Positions 1 through 5,977 are shown, numbered from the stretch's first letter. The stretch is DNA of 7,886 bases from an uncultured Treponema sp. (GCA_937885235.1 CAKZZK010000294.1:1-7886), one strand, 5' to 3'. A program made the numbers and translations. The notes: generated by a model not told the origin, from the sequence alone.

Positions 1-13
1 ATGCTAAAGAGCT

Positions 14-43
14 TTGTCAACATATTCTAAAGGTTATTATAAT
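14..43 (+). promoter_or_regulatory. Possible promoter at left edge (weak call)
   Basis: TTGTCA at 14-19 is followed after 18 bp by a perfect TATAAT at 38-43. It would transcribe rightward, antisense to the 3' end of the diguanylate cyclase gene, and no credible + strand gene follows (the reading frame after the box is seven codons long). On the other strand the same bases read TTGACA (20 to 15), a perfect -35 whose -10 would lie outside the window, so the site may instead belong to a leftward gene off the edge. The rest of 1-78 shows no gene and no clear terminator. Confidence 0.22.
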
Positions 44-78
44 GCGGTTGCCCTGTTTGCTTTAAGTGAAACCTGCAA

Positions 79-1209
79 TCATATTGTCTTCCCCTCCGGC
101 AGCAGGGAGACAACGCGGTTCTTGCCATTGTGTTTGCCCCAGTACAGCTTCGCGTCAGCCTCGTCCATAAGGTCCTTTATGGAAGCCCCATTTCTGTAAG
201 GCGCTATGCCGATTGTAATCGTCACGGGAATCTGCTTGTCGCCATAGCTAACGGGAGTGCGTGCGATGTCAGCACGGATTCGCTCGGCGGCGGATACGGC
301 AAGCTCTACATCCGTGTTCAGGATTACGAGGATCTCCTCGCCGCCCCAGCGGAAGACATAATCGTCCTTCTTTACGCCGCAGGAAACGGTCTTAGCCACA
401 AACTGCAAGACCTCATCGCCCGCATCGTGCCCGTATGTGTCGTTCACCTTCTTGAAGTCGTCAATGTCCATCATTAGCAGGCAGAACGATGTTTTGCCCG
501 TCTTTGCCTCGCGGTATGCCTCCTGCAGGTAGTTCCCCATGCTCTTTCTGTTCAGCAGGTGCGTAAGCGTGTCATAGTTTGCGTATTTTTCAAGCTCCTC
601 GATGAGAAATTTGCCGCCGAAAGCGGTGATAGTGTTGATTGAAAAATTCATCAGCGCAATTCCGATAAGGCGGTACGCCATGTCCGCAATGAACATATCA
701 TCGCGCGGAGGAAGGAGAGCGTCACCCACTATGAACCAAGAGATGAACATTGAAATCAAAATGCCTATTGTCTCGAAAAGCACCAGCTTAAAATCAAAGA
801 AAAAGCCCAAGACTACCGAAAACAAGATGGTGTACGCCCAGAGGTCGCGGAATGGCCAGATGTACGAAATGCCGTTCCACTGGATGATGAGGAGAATCGC
901 CATCGTGAGCTTTGCTGCACGGAGCTTCTTTGGGAGCACGATGCCGTCCTCGCCAAAGCCCGTGCGTATAAAATAGATGCCTATGGCGAGGTAGATGAGC
1001 GTGGAGGCATCGAAGAAGGGCAGAAGTGCGGGGCAGCGCACGGGGAAAAGCCCCAGCAGGAAGAGAATTGTCGCCGAACTGCTTGCGCAGATGCAAAACG
1101 TGGGGATAATCAGCACGATTATCTTGAATACGCGGTTCAAGTATGCATCCAAAGAGGAAAGCTCTTGCCGCCTGTCAGTGCCTTCTGCTCGCTCTTTATC
1201 ATGTTTCAT
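79..1209 (-). CDS. Membrane-anchored GGDEF diguanylate cyclase
   Basis: This 376-residue protein should make cyclic di-GMP from two GTP at the inner membrane. Residues about 28-198 contain five or six hydrophobic segments (about 28-54, 68-82, 99-119, 125-163, 178-198) with no sizeable soluble sensor domain, so the signal is probably sensed in or at the membrane. A short linker leads to a GGDEF domain at about 208-370. Its visible landmarks are NYDTLTHLLNR at 211, MDIDDFKKVNDTYGH from 247 with the metal-binding Asp, and the active-site loop GGEEI at 289-293, an accepted variant of GGDEF. The product-inhibition I-site, RxxD five residues before the loop, reads KKDD (280-283), so its Arg is missing. 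The start is supported by AGGAG five bases upstream of the ATG. The gene lies 16 bp after the MCP gene on the same strand and is probably cotranscribed with it. Enzymatic activity is well supported; the signal is unknown. Confidence 0.93.
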   Translation of the reverse strand: MKHDKERAEGTDRRQELSSLDAYLNRVFKIIVLIIPTFCICASSSATILFLLGLFPVRCPALLPFFDASTLIYLAIGIYFIRTGFGEDGIVLPKKLRAAKLTMAILLIIQWNGISYIWPFRDLWAYTILFSVVLGFFFDFKLVLFETIGILISMFISWFIVGDALLPPRDDMFIADMAYRLIGIALMNFSINTITAFGGKFLIEELEKYANYDTLTHLLNRKSMGNYLQEAYREAKTGKTSFCLLMMDIDDFKKVNDTYGHDAGDEVLQFVAKTVSCGVKKDDYVFRWGGEEILVILNTDVELAVSAAERIRADIARTPVSYGDKQIPVTITIGIAPYRNGASIKDLMDEADAKLYWGKHNGKNRVVSLLPEGKTI

Positions 1210-1225
1210 CTTAGCTCCTGCTTTT

Positions 1226-3112
1226 TTATAGCTTGAACGCGCCTAGCTCTTTTGCCAGCGCGTCCATTCCCTGCGCATTGGCAGCCGTTTTTTCAGCGGC
1301 ATCACCCATTACAAGCGAAATGCCTTCGGCACTTTGGCTCATCTCATTCATTCGCTCGTTAATCCGATGCGTCACGTCTTGCAGTGCAGCCATTTCCCCT
1401 GCAATTCGCTTTGAGCTGGAAAGCATTTCCTCAGCTCCATCTTTGACTTCGGCGGAACTCTCTGTAATGTCGCGCATTGCCAGAAGCACCTGCTTGTTTC
1501 CCTCGCTCTGTTCCATAACCGCAGCATAGACGGTGCTTTCCTGATTGCGAACCGTCTGCGACAATCCGTAAATGTGCTCGAACTCTTTCTGAACCTGTTT
1601 CGTGTTTGCGAATACCGCGCTTATCGAGGACGAAAGCGTCTGAAGGTTGTCGTTAATCACCTTGCCCTGCGTGTTTGACTGTTCGGCAAGCTTCCTGATT
1701 TCATCGGCAACCACTGCGAAGCCCTTTCCCACCTCTCCTGCATGGGCTGCCTCAATGGCGGCATTCATAGCCAGCAGGTTCGTCTGCTCCGCGATGCTTT
1801 GTATAATTTTGGACGCATCAAGCAGCGTAGCAGACTCCTTGCTGATAGCATCGGCGGTATTCACCGCAAGCTCCACGCTCTTCCTTCCGCTTTCGGCAGC
1901 CGTGCTTAGCTCGGATACAGAAACTTCGTTTTTCTTGAGAGTCTCCGTAATCTCTTCGACATTTGCCACCATCTCGTTCACGGCTGAAGAGGACTGGGCA
2001 ACTGCTGATGCCTGCCTGTCCGCACCGGAGCGGAGCCTGTCGATGCGCTGAGAAATGTCTGCCATACTGGAATTTGTTTCGCCAAGACTCTGTGATTGCC
2101 CGTCCATCTCCGTGCGCACTGTGCTTATGCCGCCTGTTATTGCTTCAACATTGCCCGTTACTTTCTTCATACTTGCAGTGAGGGCGTTTGCTGCCACCAG
2201 TGTCGTTGAAACGGAAGCATTTATGTTGCGGAGAATGTTGCGCGTTGCGTCATAGAAATTGTTCATATTTTCGGTTAGTTCGCCAAGTTCCGTGCGGCTG
2301 GCAATGGGGAGTAAGTCCACTGTGTAGTCGCGTCTGGAAAGACTTCTGCTGAATGACTGGAGCGCTTCCACGCTGTCGCGGATGTCTTTCACGTTTATGT
2401 AGCAGTTGAGCGCAAGTGTCGCAATGCAGAATGCGGCAATAGGCAGGATTTTGCGTACTATGAGATAAGAAAACGAATAGTCTGCATTTGCGGGAATGGT
2501 GAATATGCTGATGCTGAGCAGCACCAAGCCCACTGCTGACATAATTGTGGTGTAGATAACGCGGAACATAAGCGGGAAGGTCTGAGCTTCCGCAGCGTAG
2601 GGAACTCCGCGCAATGTTTTTTCGGTGATATGGACAACGAGCAGATTGAAAATCTGCCCGAAAAGCAGGTACAGACCGGGAAGAGAAGTGTACCACATAG
2701 CATAGATGTGCTGTTCCTCGCCGAACGCCTTGAAGTACAGTCCCCGCGCGTTGTTGCTCGCCATGTAGATTGGCGGTTCAATCAAGTACAATATGAGCGG
2801 GATAAACATAGTGGCGCGGTACAGCACATTGACGGCTCTGCCCAAGTCCGCAAGGGACTCTGCGGAACCGTCATAAGCCTCATAACGTTTTTTGAAAAAG
2901 TAATAGCTGATGTATCCTGGAATAAAGGTGAAAGCCATGTATGGTACGGCAATAGGACCAAACAAAACCTGCATAAATTCGCCGATGTCCAGGCAGTTTA
3001 TAAATAGGTAGAATTCACCTACCGTGAGCGACGGTATGGCATAAGAGAGAAGCACGCACACCAAGAGTGATTTGGGAAGCGGCTGCAGCGAAATTCTTGC
3101 TGTATCAGTCAT
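1226..3112 (-). CDS. Methyl-accepting chemotaxis protein, multi-pass membrane sensor
   Basis: This is a chemoreceptor that would control the CheA/CheW kinase array. The 628-residue protein has about six hydrophobic segments (roughly 15-35, 45-72, 97-113, 140-162, 185-206, 218-238) in place of the usual two segments around a periplasmic ligand domain. A HAMP-like stretch follows at about 239-292, then a long coiled-coil signalling domain. The highly conserved hairpin tip is plain at about 440-478 (AEQTNLLAMNAAIEAAHAGE, then KGFAVVADEIRKLAEQS). No CheR/CheB-tethering pentapeptide is present: the C-terminus ends ELGAFKL. The start at 3112 is chosen because GAGG (3118-3121) lies five A bases upstream. 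A longer frame opening at TTG (3157) has no ribosome binding site. The gene leads a two-gene unit with the diguanylate cyclase. The ligand is unknown. Confidence 0.95.
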   Translation of the reverse strand: MTDTARISLQPLPKSLLVCVLLSYAIPSLTVGEFYLFINCLDIGEFMQVLFGPIAVPYMAFTFIPGYISYYFFKKRYEAYDGSAESLADLGRAVNVLYRATMFIPLILYLIEPPIYMASNNARGLYFKAFGEEQHIYAMWYTSLPGLYLLFGQIFNLLVVHITEKTLRGVPYAAEAQTFPLMFRVIYTTIMSAVGLVLLSISIFTIPANADYSFSYLIVRKILPIAAFCIATLALNCYINVKDIRDSVEALQSFSRSLSRRDYTVDLLPIASRTELGELTENMNNFYDATRNILRNINASVSTTLVAANALTASMKKVTGNVEAITGGISTVRTEMDGQSQSLGETNSSMADISQRIDRLRSGADRQASAVAQSSSAVNEMVANVEEITETLKKNEVSVSELSTAAESGRKSVELAVNTADAISKESATLLDASKIIQSIAEQTNLLAMNAAIEAAHAGEVGKGFAVVADEIRKLAEQSNTQGKVINDNLQTLSSSISAVFANTKQVQKEFEHIYGLSQTVRNQESTVYAAVMEQSEGNKQVLLAMRDITESSAEVKDGAEEMLSSSKRIAGEMAALQDVTHRINERMNEMSQSAEGISLVMGDAAEKTAANAQGMDALAKELGAFKL

Positions 3113-3288
3113 TTTTTCCTCACTGTGATTAAATTCTGTGCAGTATGTGACTAGCAATTTAACATGGCTAGGGCGGTGTCGCTTTTCCTCGGACGGAAGT
3201 CAAACCACGGAGGGGGGGGGACATAGTTTTGGCTATTTTGCTATCGTAAAACCAGTCCGAACTTCTGATGCTACACTTCATGGCACGA
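3113..3288 (-). other. Long 5' leader of the MCP-cyclase operon
   Basis: About 170 nt separate the best promoter's expected start (about 3282) from the MCP start codon, and no gene is seen in this stretch. It contains the nine-base homopolymer at 3212-3220. A short inverted repeat, CTAGC (3151-3155) with GCTAG (3167-3171), and a weak AGTTTT/AAAACC pairing around 3225-3253 are also visible. I compared it by eye with the cyclic di-GMP riboswitch consensus as I remember it, a natural suspicion given the cyclase in the operon, and could not match it. Regulation through this leader is an inference from its length only. Confidence 0.4.
3212..3220. repeat. Homopolymer tract of nine G (poly-C in the transcript)
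   Basis: Nine consecutive G follow CCACGGA on the + strand. The tract lies between the predicted MCP promoter and the MCP start codon, about 100 bases from the latter. Tracts of this length are prone to replication slippage, and poly-G length changes alter expression of tpr genes in Treponema pallidum. Whether this tract varies is not knowable from one sequence. Confidence 0.9.
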
Positions 3289-3317
3289 ATTATAACATAC
3301 TTTGATAGCTTTGTGGA
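3289..3317 (-). promoter_or_regulatory. Predicted sigma-70-type promoter of the MCP-cyclase operon
   Basis: On the minus strand TCCACA (3317 to 3312, four of six matches to TTGACA) is followed by a 17-bp spacer and a perfect TATAAT (3294 to 3289). Transcription would start near 3282. It is the best promoter-like match I found between the IS and the MCP gene. The IS left end lies 44 bp upstream of the -35. Confidence 0.55.
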
Positions 3318-3352
3318 GAGAAATTTGATTTTTTTTCTGAGTTGGTATATCC

Positions 3353-3361
3353 GTGCGCTGT
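3353..3361 (+). repeat. Target-site duplication, left copy
   Basis: GTGCGCTGT directly abuts the left inverted repeat and recurs exactly at 4503-4511 directly after the right inverted repeat. Nine bases fits the 8-10 bp duplications made by ISAs1-family elements. Confidence 0.9.
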
Positions 3362-3378
3362 CACGGAGTTTAGTTTCT
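3362..3378 (+). repeat. Left terminal inverted repeat of the IS
   Basis: CACGGAGTTTAGTTTCT matches the reverse complement of 4486-4502 at 15 of 17 positions, with mismatches at positions 7 and 16. Confidence 0.88.
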
Positions 3379-3425
3379 TGAAATAATATAAAAAAGTGAT
3401 ACTTTTAAAAGTCTTGAAGACATGG

Positions 3426-3431
3426 TATAAT
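3426..3431 (+). promoter_or_regulatory. Likely -10 box of the transposase promoter
   Basis: A perfect TATAAT lies inside the IS, 8 bp before the first in-frame ATG (3439) and 26 bp before a second one (3457). The matching -35 region (about 3403-3408, TTTTAA) is poor. The position favours ATG 3457 as the original transposase start, since a start at 3439 would leave almost no leader. Confidence 0.4.
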
Positions 3432-3438
3432 CTGTACC

Positions 3439-4494
3439 ATGGGTTGGGATACATTGATGGACGCTCTTGAAGAGCTGGAAATGGAAGTCGAATACGATGG
3501 ATATTTCTGCAGCGTGAAGGATGCCGTTGTCATAGTAACGTTGGGAAGCCTCTGCGAGCTGAAGAATGTCTGAAGAATCTGGTCGTGGGCGATGACGGAT
3601 ACAGTCTCGAACCTCCTTGAAGATGAATTCGGCATAAGGCACATCCCGTGCTACGGATGGTTTACGACACTGCTCTCGCGGATAAAGCCTGACTCCCTGA
3701 ACAGGTGCATGATGAAATTCGTGCAGGGCGTATATCCCGAACTGATAGAGGAACTCGAAAAGGAAATGGAGCGGCAGAACAAAAAGAAGCGACCGATAAC
3801 GGTTGCGTGCGACGGAAAGACAGTCCGCTCGACGGCGAGCATGGTCAAATATGACAGCCCGCTCCACATCGTATCTGCCTATGCCAGCGAGATAGGCATG
3901 GTCCTGGGGCAGAAAAGCGTTGAGGGGAAGTCAAACGAAATTCCTGCGATGCGGGAGCTGGTGAAATCGCTTGAAATCTCAGGCTGCATCGTGGTCGCTG
4001 ACGCGCTGAACTGCCAGGTTGGGACCGCACAGGCTGTTTTTGACTCAAAAACCGAAAAGGGGCACGGCAGGATTGAGACGAGGACCGCCTTCACGACGAA
4101 TGACGTGGCGTGGATGCCGGGCGGAAGGGAATGGCCCGGGCTCAGGAGCATCGGGGCGATAAAGACACGCTTCGAGTATAAAGGGAAAGTCACAGAGGAA
4201 TGGCATTATTACATATCCAGCGCGGACCTGTCCGCAGACGACCTGATGCACCATGCAAAGATGGAATGGGGTGTCGAGTCGATGCACTGGCTTCTTGACG
4301 TGAGATACAGGGAGGACTATTCCAGAATCCAAAACGAAAATATCCAGAAGAATATGAACATGGCTCGCAAGCTCGCATTGAACATTGCCAGAATTTTCAA
4401 GAACAAAAACTGCCCCAAGAAGTCCATGTCTCAAATCATGTTTGACTGCCTTATGAGTCCACATCATTTATTAACGGTTTTAGGCAAAAACTAA
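3439..4494 (+). pseudogene. ISAs1-family DDE transposase, nonsense mutation and internal deletion
   Basis: The frame is open from ATG 3439 (or ATG 3457) to the TAA at 4492-4494 apart from one TGA at 3571-3573, codon 45. Family-like sequence continues in the same frame on both sides: EYDGYFCSVKDAVVIVTLGS before, then WSWAMTDTVSNLLEDEFGI after. The TGA therefore replaces one residue and is not a frameshift. The catalytic residues remain: Asp in ACDGKTVR (nt 3811), Asp in VVADALNCQ (nt 4000) and Glu in EWGVESMHWLLDV (nt 4276), followed by the family's RKLALN. After DALNCQVGTAQAV the frame jumps straight to KTEKGHGRIETR. From my recollection of family members, about 35-40 residues normally lie between these motifs, so an in-frame deletion near 4036-4044 is likely. 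The 300-codon frame from ATG 3592 lacks the N-terminal domain. A functional product is unlikely. Confidence 0.85.
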
Positions 4495-4502
4495 ATTCCG
4501 TG
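4486..4502 (-). repeat. Right terminal inverted repeat of the IS
   Basis: Read on the minus strand it begins CACGGAATTTAGTTTTT, pairing with the left end at 15 of 17 positions. The transposase stop codon (4492-4494) lies inside it. Confidence 0.88.
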
Positions 4503-4511
4503 GTGCGCTGT
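4503..4511 (+). repeat. Target-site duplication, right copy
   Basis: GTGCGCTGT is identical to 3353-3361. The following base (C 4512) also equals the base after the left copy, but a 9-bp duplication is preferred because only then do both element ends start with CACGG. Confidence 0.9.
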
Positions 4512-4520
4512 CTGAACGAC

Positions 4521-4549
4521 TTGCTATTGTTTTGGATATATAGTATAAA
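4521..4549 (+). promoter_or_regulatory. Predicted promoter of the DUF4869-ATPase operon
   Basis: TTGCTA (4521-4526) and TATAAA (4544-4549) are separated by an ideal 17-bp spacer. Transcription would start near 4556, about 19 bases before the ATG at 4575. The -35 begins ten bases after the end of the right target duplication, so the IS left the core promoter intact but displaced whatever lay upstream of it. Confidence 0.6.
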
Positions 4550-4574
4550 AAAAGGAATACGGCAGGGAAATACT

Positions 4575-5012
4575 ATGCTGAATATTGTTTTCGGAGAATA
4601 CGAGAATGTAATTTATAACACTTCGGTATTCTTTAAAAATGTTTATGAAAATGCATGGCTGCTAGAAGCGCAGACCAAGCAGATGATTTTTGACATCGAT
4701 AAGTCCACAGTCATTTCCTCTGGGGCGATTGACAGCCCCGTACTCGGTATTATTCCGCCTACATCTCTTTCTGGTGGTGTAAAAACTTTGATTCTGGTTG
4801 ACCATGTTACCGACAGGGTTTTCAATGCGTCGAATTGCGGAGATAATTGTGCTGCATGGCTTCTAAAAATCGCGAAGAAAAAAGACGTAACGGTAAACCT
4901 CCGCCATATAATGGATTTCGGCGATGGAGAATTTGAACTCAAAATATTGAATAAAGATAAAATCGTTCATACGATGAAAGAGCTTGTTTCTGAAATCGGG
5001 GGTAGCTTATGA
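4575..5012 (+). CDS. DUF4869-like small protein, partner of the downstream ATPase
   Basis: This 145-residue soluble protein has no signal peptide or membrane segment. I recognise it as resembling the uncharacterised DUF4869 family by its opening MLNIVFGEYENVIYNTSVFF, by SPVLG at 54-58, by LSGGVKTLIL at 65-74, by the cysteine-bearing FNASNCGDNCAAWLLKIA at 83-100, and by HIMDF at 111-115. No function is known to me for the family, and none of these motifs identifies an enzyme. The start at 4575 follows AGGG (4564-4567) at a suitable distance. A longer frame opens at GTG 4500 inside the IS right end and is rejected. The gene ends in an ATGA overlap with the ATPase gene, which suggests translational coupling and a joint function. 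It is AT-rich compared with flanking genes. Confidence 0.75.
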   Translation: MLNIVFGEYENVIYNTSVFFKNVYENAWLLEAQTKQMIFDIDKSTVISSGAIDSPVLGIIPPTSLSGGVKTLILVDHVTDRVFNASNCGDNCAAWLLKIAKKKDVTVNLRHIMDFGDGEFELKILNKDKIVHTMKELVSEIGGSL

Positions 5013-5977
5013 AAGGCTCCTATACAGTTTCAGTCCAGAACAAGCGTGTAAAATATGAGTTTTTAATCAGAAGAAACATCACGGTGCTTCAAGGAGATAG
5101 CGCGACGGGAAAGACAACCCTCGTTGATTTAATTCGCGAATACCAGCTGAACGGATTGGAAAGCGGTATAAATCTTTCGTGTGAAAAGAAATGCGTCGTC
5201 CTCGAGGGCAATGACTGGGAAAAAATGCTCCCGCTTTTTGATGACTGCATTGTTTTTGTGGATGAAGGCAATCGCTTTATAAGTTCCGCAGATTTTGCGC
5301 GGAAAATAAAAAATTCGAGCAATTATTATGTCCTAATCACGCGGGAAAGTCTGGAAAATCTGCCTTACAGCGTCGATGAAATTTACGGAATCCATATATC
5401 GGGAAAATATGCGGGCTTAAAGCAGATTTACCATGAGTTTTATCATATTTATAGCGGAAACTTTGATTTTTCAACAAGTGATATTTGCAAAATCCTCACG
5501 GAAGATTCAAACTCTGGCTTTGAATTTTTCAAAGGGCTTGTTGTGGACAAATTTATATGTGAATCAGCAGGTGGAAAATCAAATATTTTTCAGATACTCA
5601 ATGAATCTGCTGATACATTTTTAGTCATTGCGGATGGCGCGGCATTCGGTTCCCAGATGGCTGCCGTGATGAAGCTGATTCAGAGAAAGAAAAATTGTAT
5701 TCTGTTTTTACCAGAATCGTTTGAGTATCTCATTTTGCAGGCGAAGCTCTTTAAAGATACTGAAATTGATGCAATATTGAAAAATCCGTCAGATTTCATC
5801 GACAGCGCAGAATTTTTCAGTTGGGAACAATTTTTTACCTCGCTCCTCTCAGAAAAATCAGCAGAAACGTTTCTGAGATACGCAAAGCGTAAGTTGAATC
5901 CCAACTATCTTTCGGAAAACATAAAGGCAAAAATACTAGGCTCTACAGCATTTTCAGCCATCAGGAAAATCCTTTAA
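5009..5977 (+). CDS. P-loop ATPase with possible Toprim-like C-terminal module, unknown function
   Basis: This 322-residue soluble protein begins with a nucleotide-binding domain. After the strand NITVLQ, the Walker A motif GDSATGKT occupies 29-36. A Walker B-like hydrophobic strand ending in Asp-Glu (CIVFVDEG) lies at 80-87, and a sensor-like strand YYVLITRES at 106-114 is followed by LPYSVDEIYGI at 118-128. The second half (about 160-245) has the order acidic ILTEDSNSGFEFF (162-174), then CESAGGKSNIFQIL (184-197), then FLVIADGAAFGSQM (204-217), then CILFLPESFEYLIL (230-243). This recalls Toprim-like folds such as those fused to ATPases in OLD-type nucleases, although the expected Asp-x-Asp reads DGA. 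That comparison is my inference. GGGGG at 4998-5002 supports the start. The gene overlaps its DUF4869 partner by 4 bp at the start and the convergent lyase gene by 4 bp at the end. Confidence 0.8.
   Translation: MKGSYTVSVQNKRVKYEFLIRRNITVLQGDSATGKTTLVDLIREYQLNGLESGINLSCEKKCVVLEGNDWEKMLPLFDDCIVFVDEGNRFISSADFARKIKNSSNYYVLITRESLENLPYSVDEIYGIHISGKYAGLKQIYHEFYHIYSGNFDFSTSDICKILTEDSNSGFEFFKGLVVDKFICESAGGKSNIFQILNESADTFLVIADGAAFGSQMAAVMKLIQRKKNCILFLPESFEYLILQAKLFKDTEIDAILKNPSDFIDSAEFFSWEQFFTSLLSEKSAETFLRYAKRKLNPNYLSENIKAKILGSTAFSAIRKIL

Larger units (their letters stand above)
3362..4502 (+). mobile_element. ISAs1-family insertion sequence, complete ends, defective transposase
   Basis: The element is 1141 bp long and defined by three concordant signals: imperfect terminal inverted repeats beginning CACGGA, a perfect flanking 9-bp direct repeat, and a single transposase reading frame almost filling it, whose stop codon lies in the right repeat. 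The family is called from the transposase. At 1141 bp it is somewhat short for the family (roughly 1.2-1.35 kb), consistent with an internal deletion. The left non-coding part (3362-3438) holds the repeat and a TATAAT box. Perfect duplication copies suggest the insertion is not ancient, yet the element could not now move with its own product. It is GC-richer than the adjacent DUF4869 operon: one line in it, 3901-3960, counts 34 GC of 60. Confidence 0.9.

Noticed and set aside
130..976. Open frames on the + strand opposite the diguanylate cyclase
   Set aside because: They are antisense shadows of a clear GGDEF gene, with no recognisable domain and no ribosome binding site that I could see.
3113..3157. 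Upstream TTG start for the MCP adding 15 residues
   Set aside because: It has no ribosome binding site, while ATG 3112 has GAGG at ideal spacing followed by a typical N-terminus.
3113..3288. Cyclic di-GMP riboswitch in the MCP leader
   Set aside because: Suggested by the downstream cyclase, but neither strand matched the class I consensus as I remember it. A covariance search would decide.
3571..3573. TGA as a selenocysteine codon
   Set aside because: Transposases of this family do not use selenocysteine at this position. The site aligns, from memory, with an ordinary residue, and I saw no convincing downstream insertion hairpin.
3370..3867. Minus-strand open frames inside the IS (also 3405-3644 and 4045-4467)
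   Set aside because: They lie opposite the transposase frame, and their translations have no family features.
3592..4494. ATG 3592 as the genuine transposase start (300-residue intact protein)
   Set aside because: The same frame continues upstream with transposase-like sequence to 3439, beyond a single TGA. The shorter product lacks the N-terminal domain, and no good ribosome binding site precedes 3592.
4500..4574. GTG start at 4500 extending the DUF4869-like protein by 25 residues
   Set aside because: It begins inside the IS right repeat and runs through the predicted promoter. ATG 4575 has a good AGGG and the family-like N-terminus.
5962..5973. AGGA-AAA-TCCT hairpin at the end of the ATPase gene as a terminator
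   Set aside because: The stem is only four base pairs, lies inside the coding sequence and has no proper T-tract after it.
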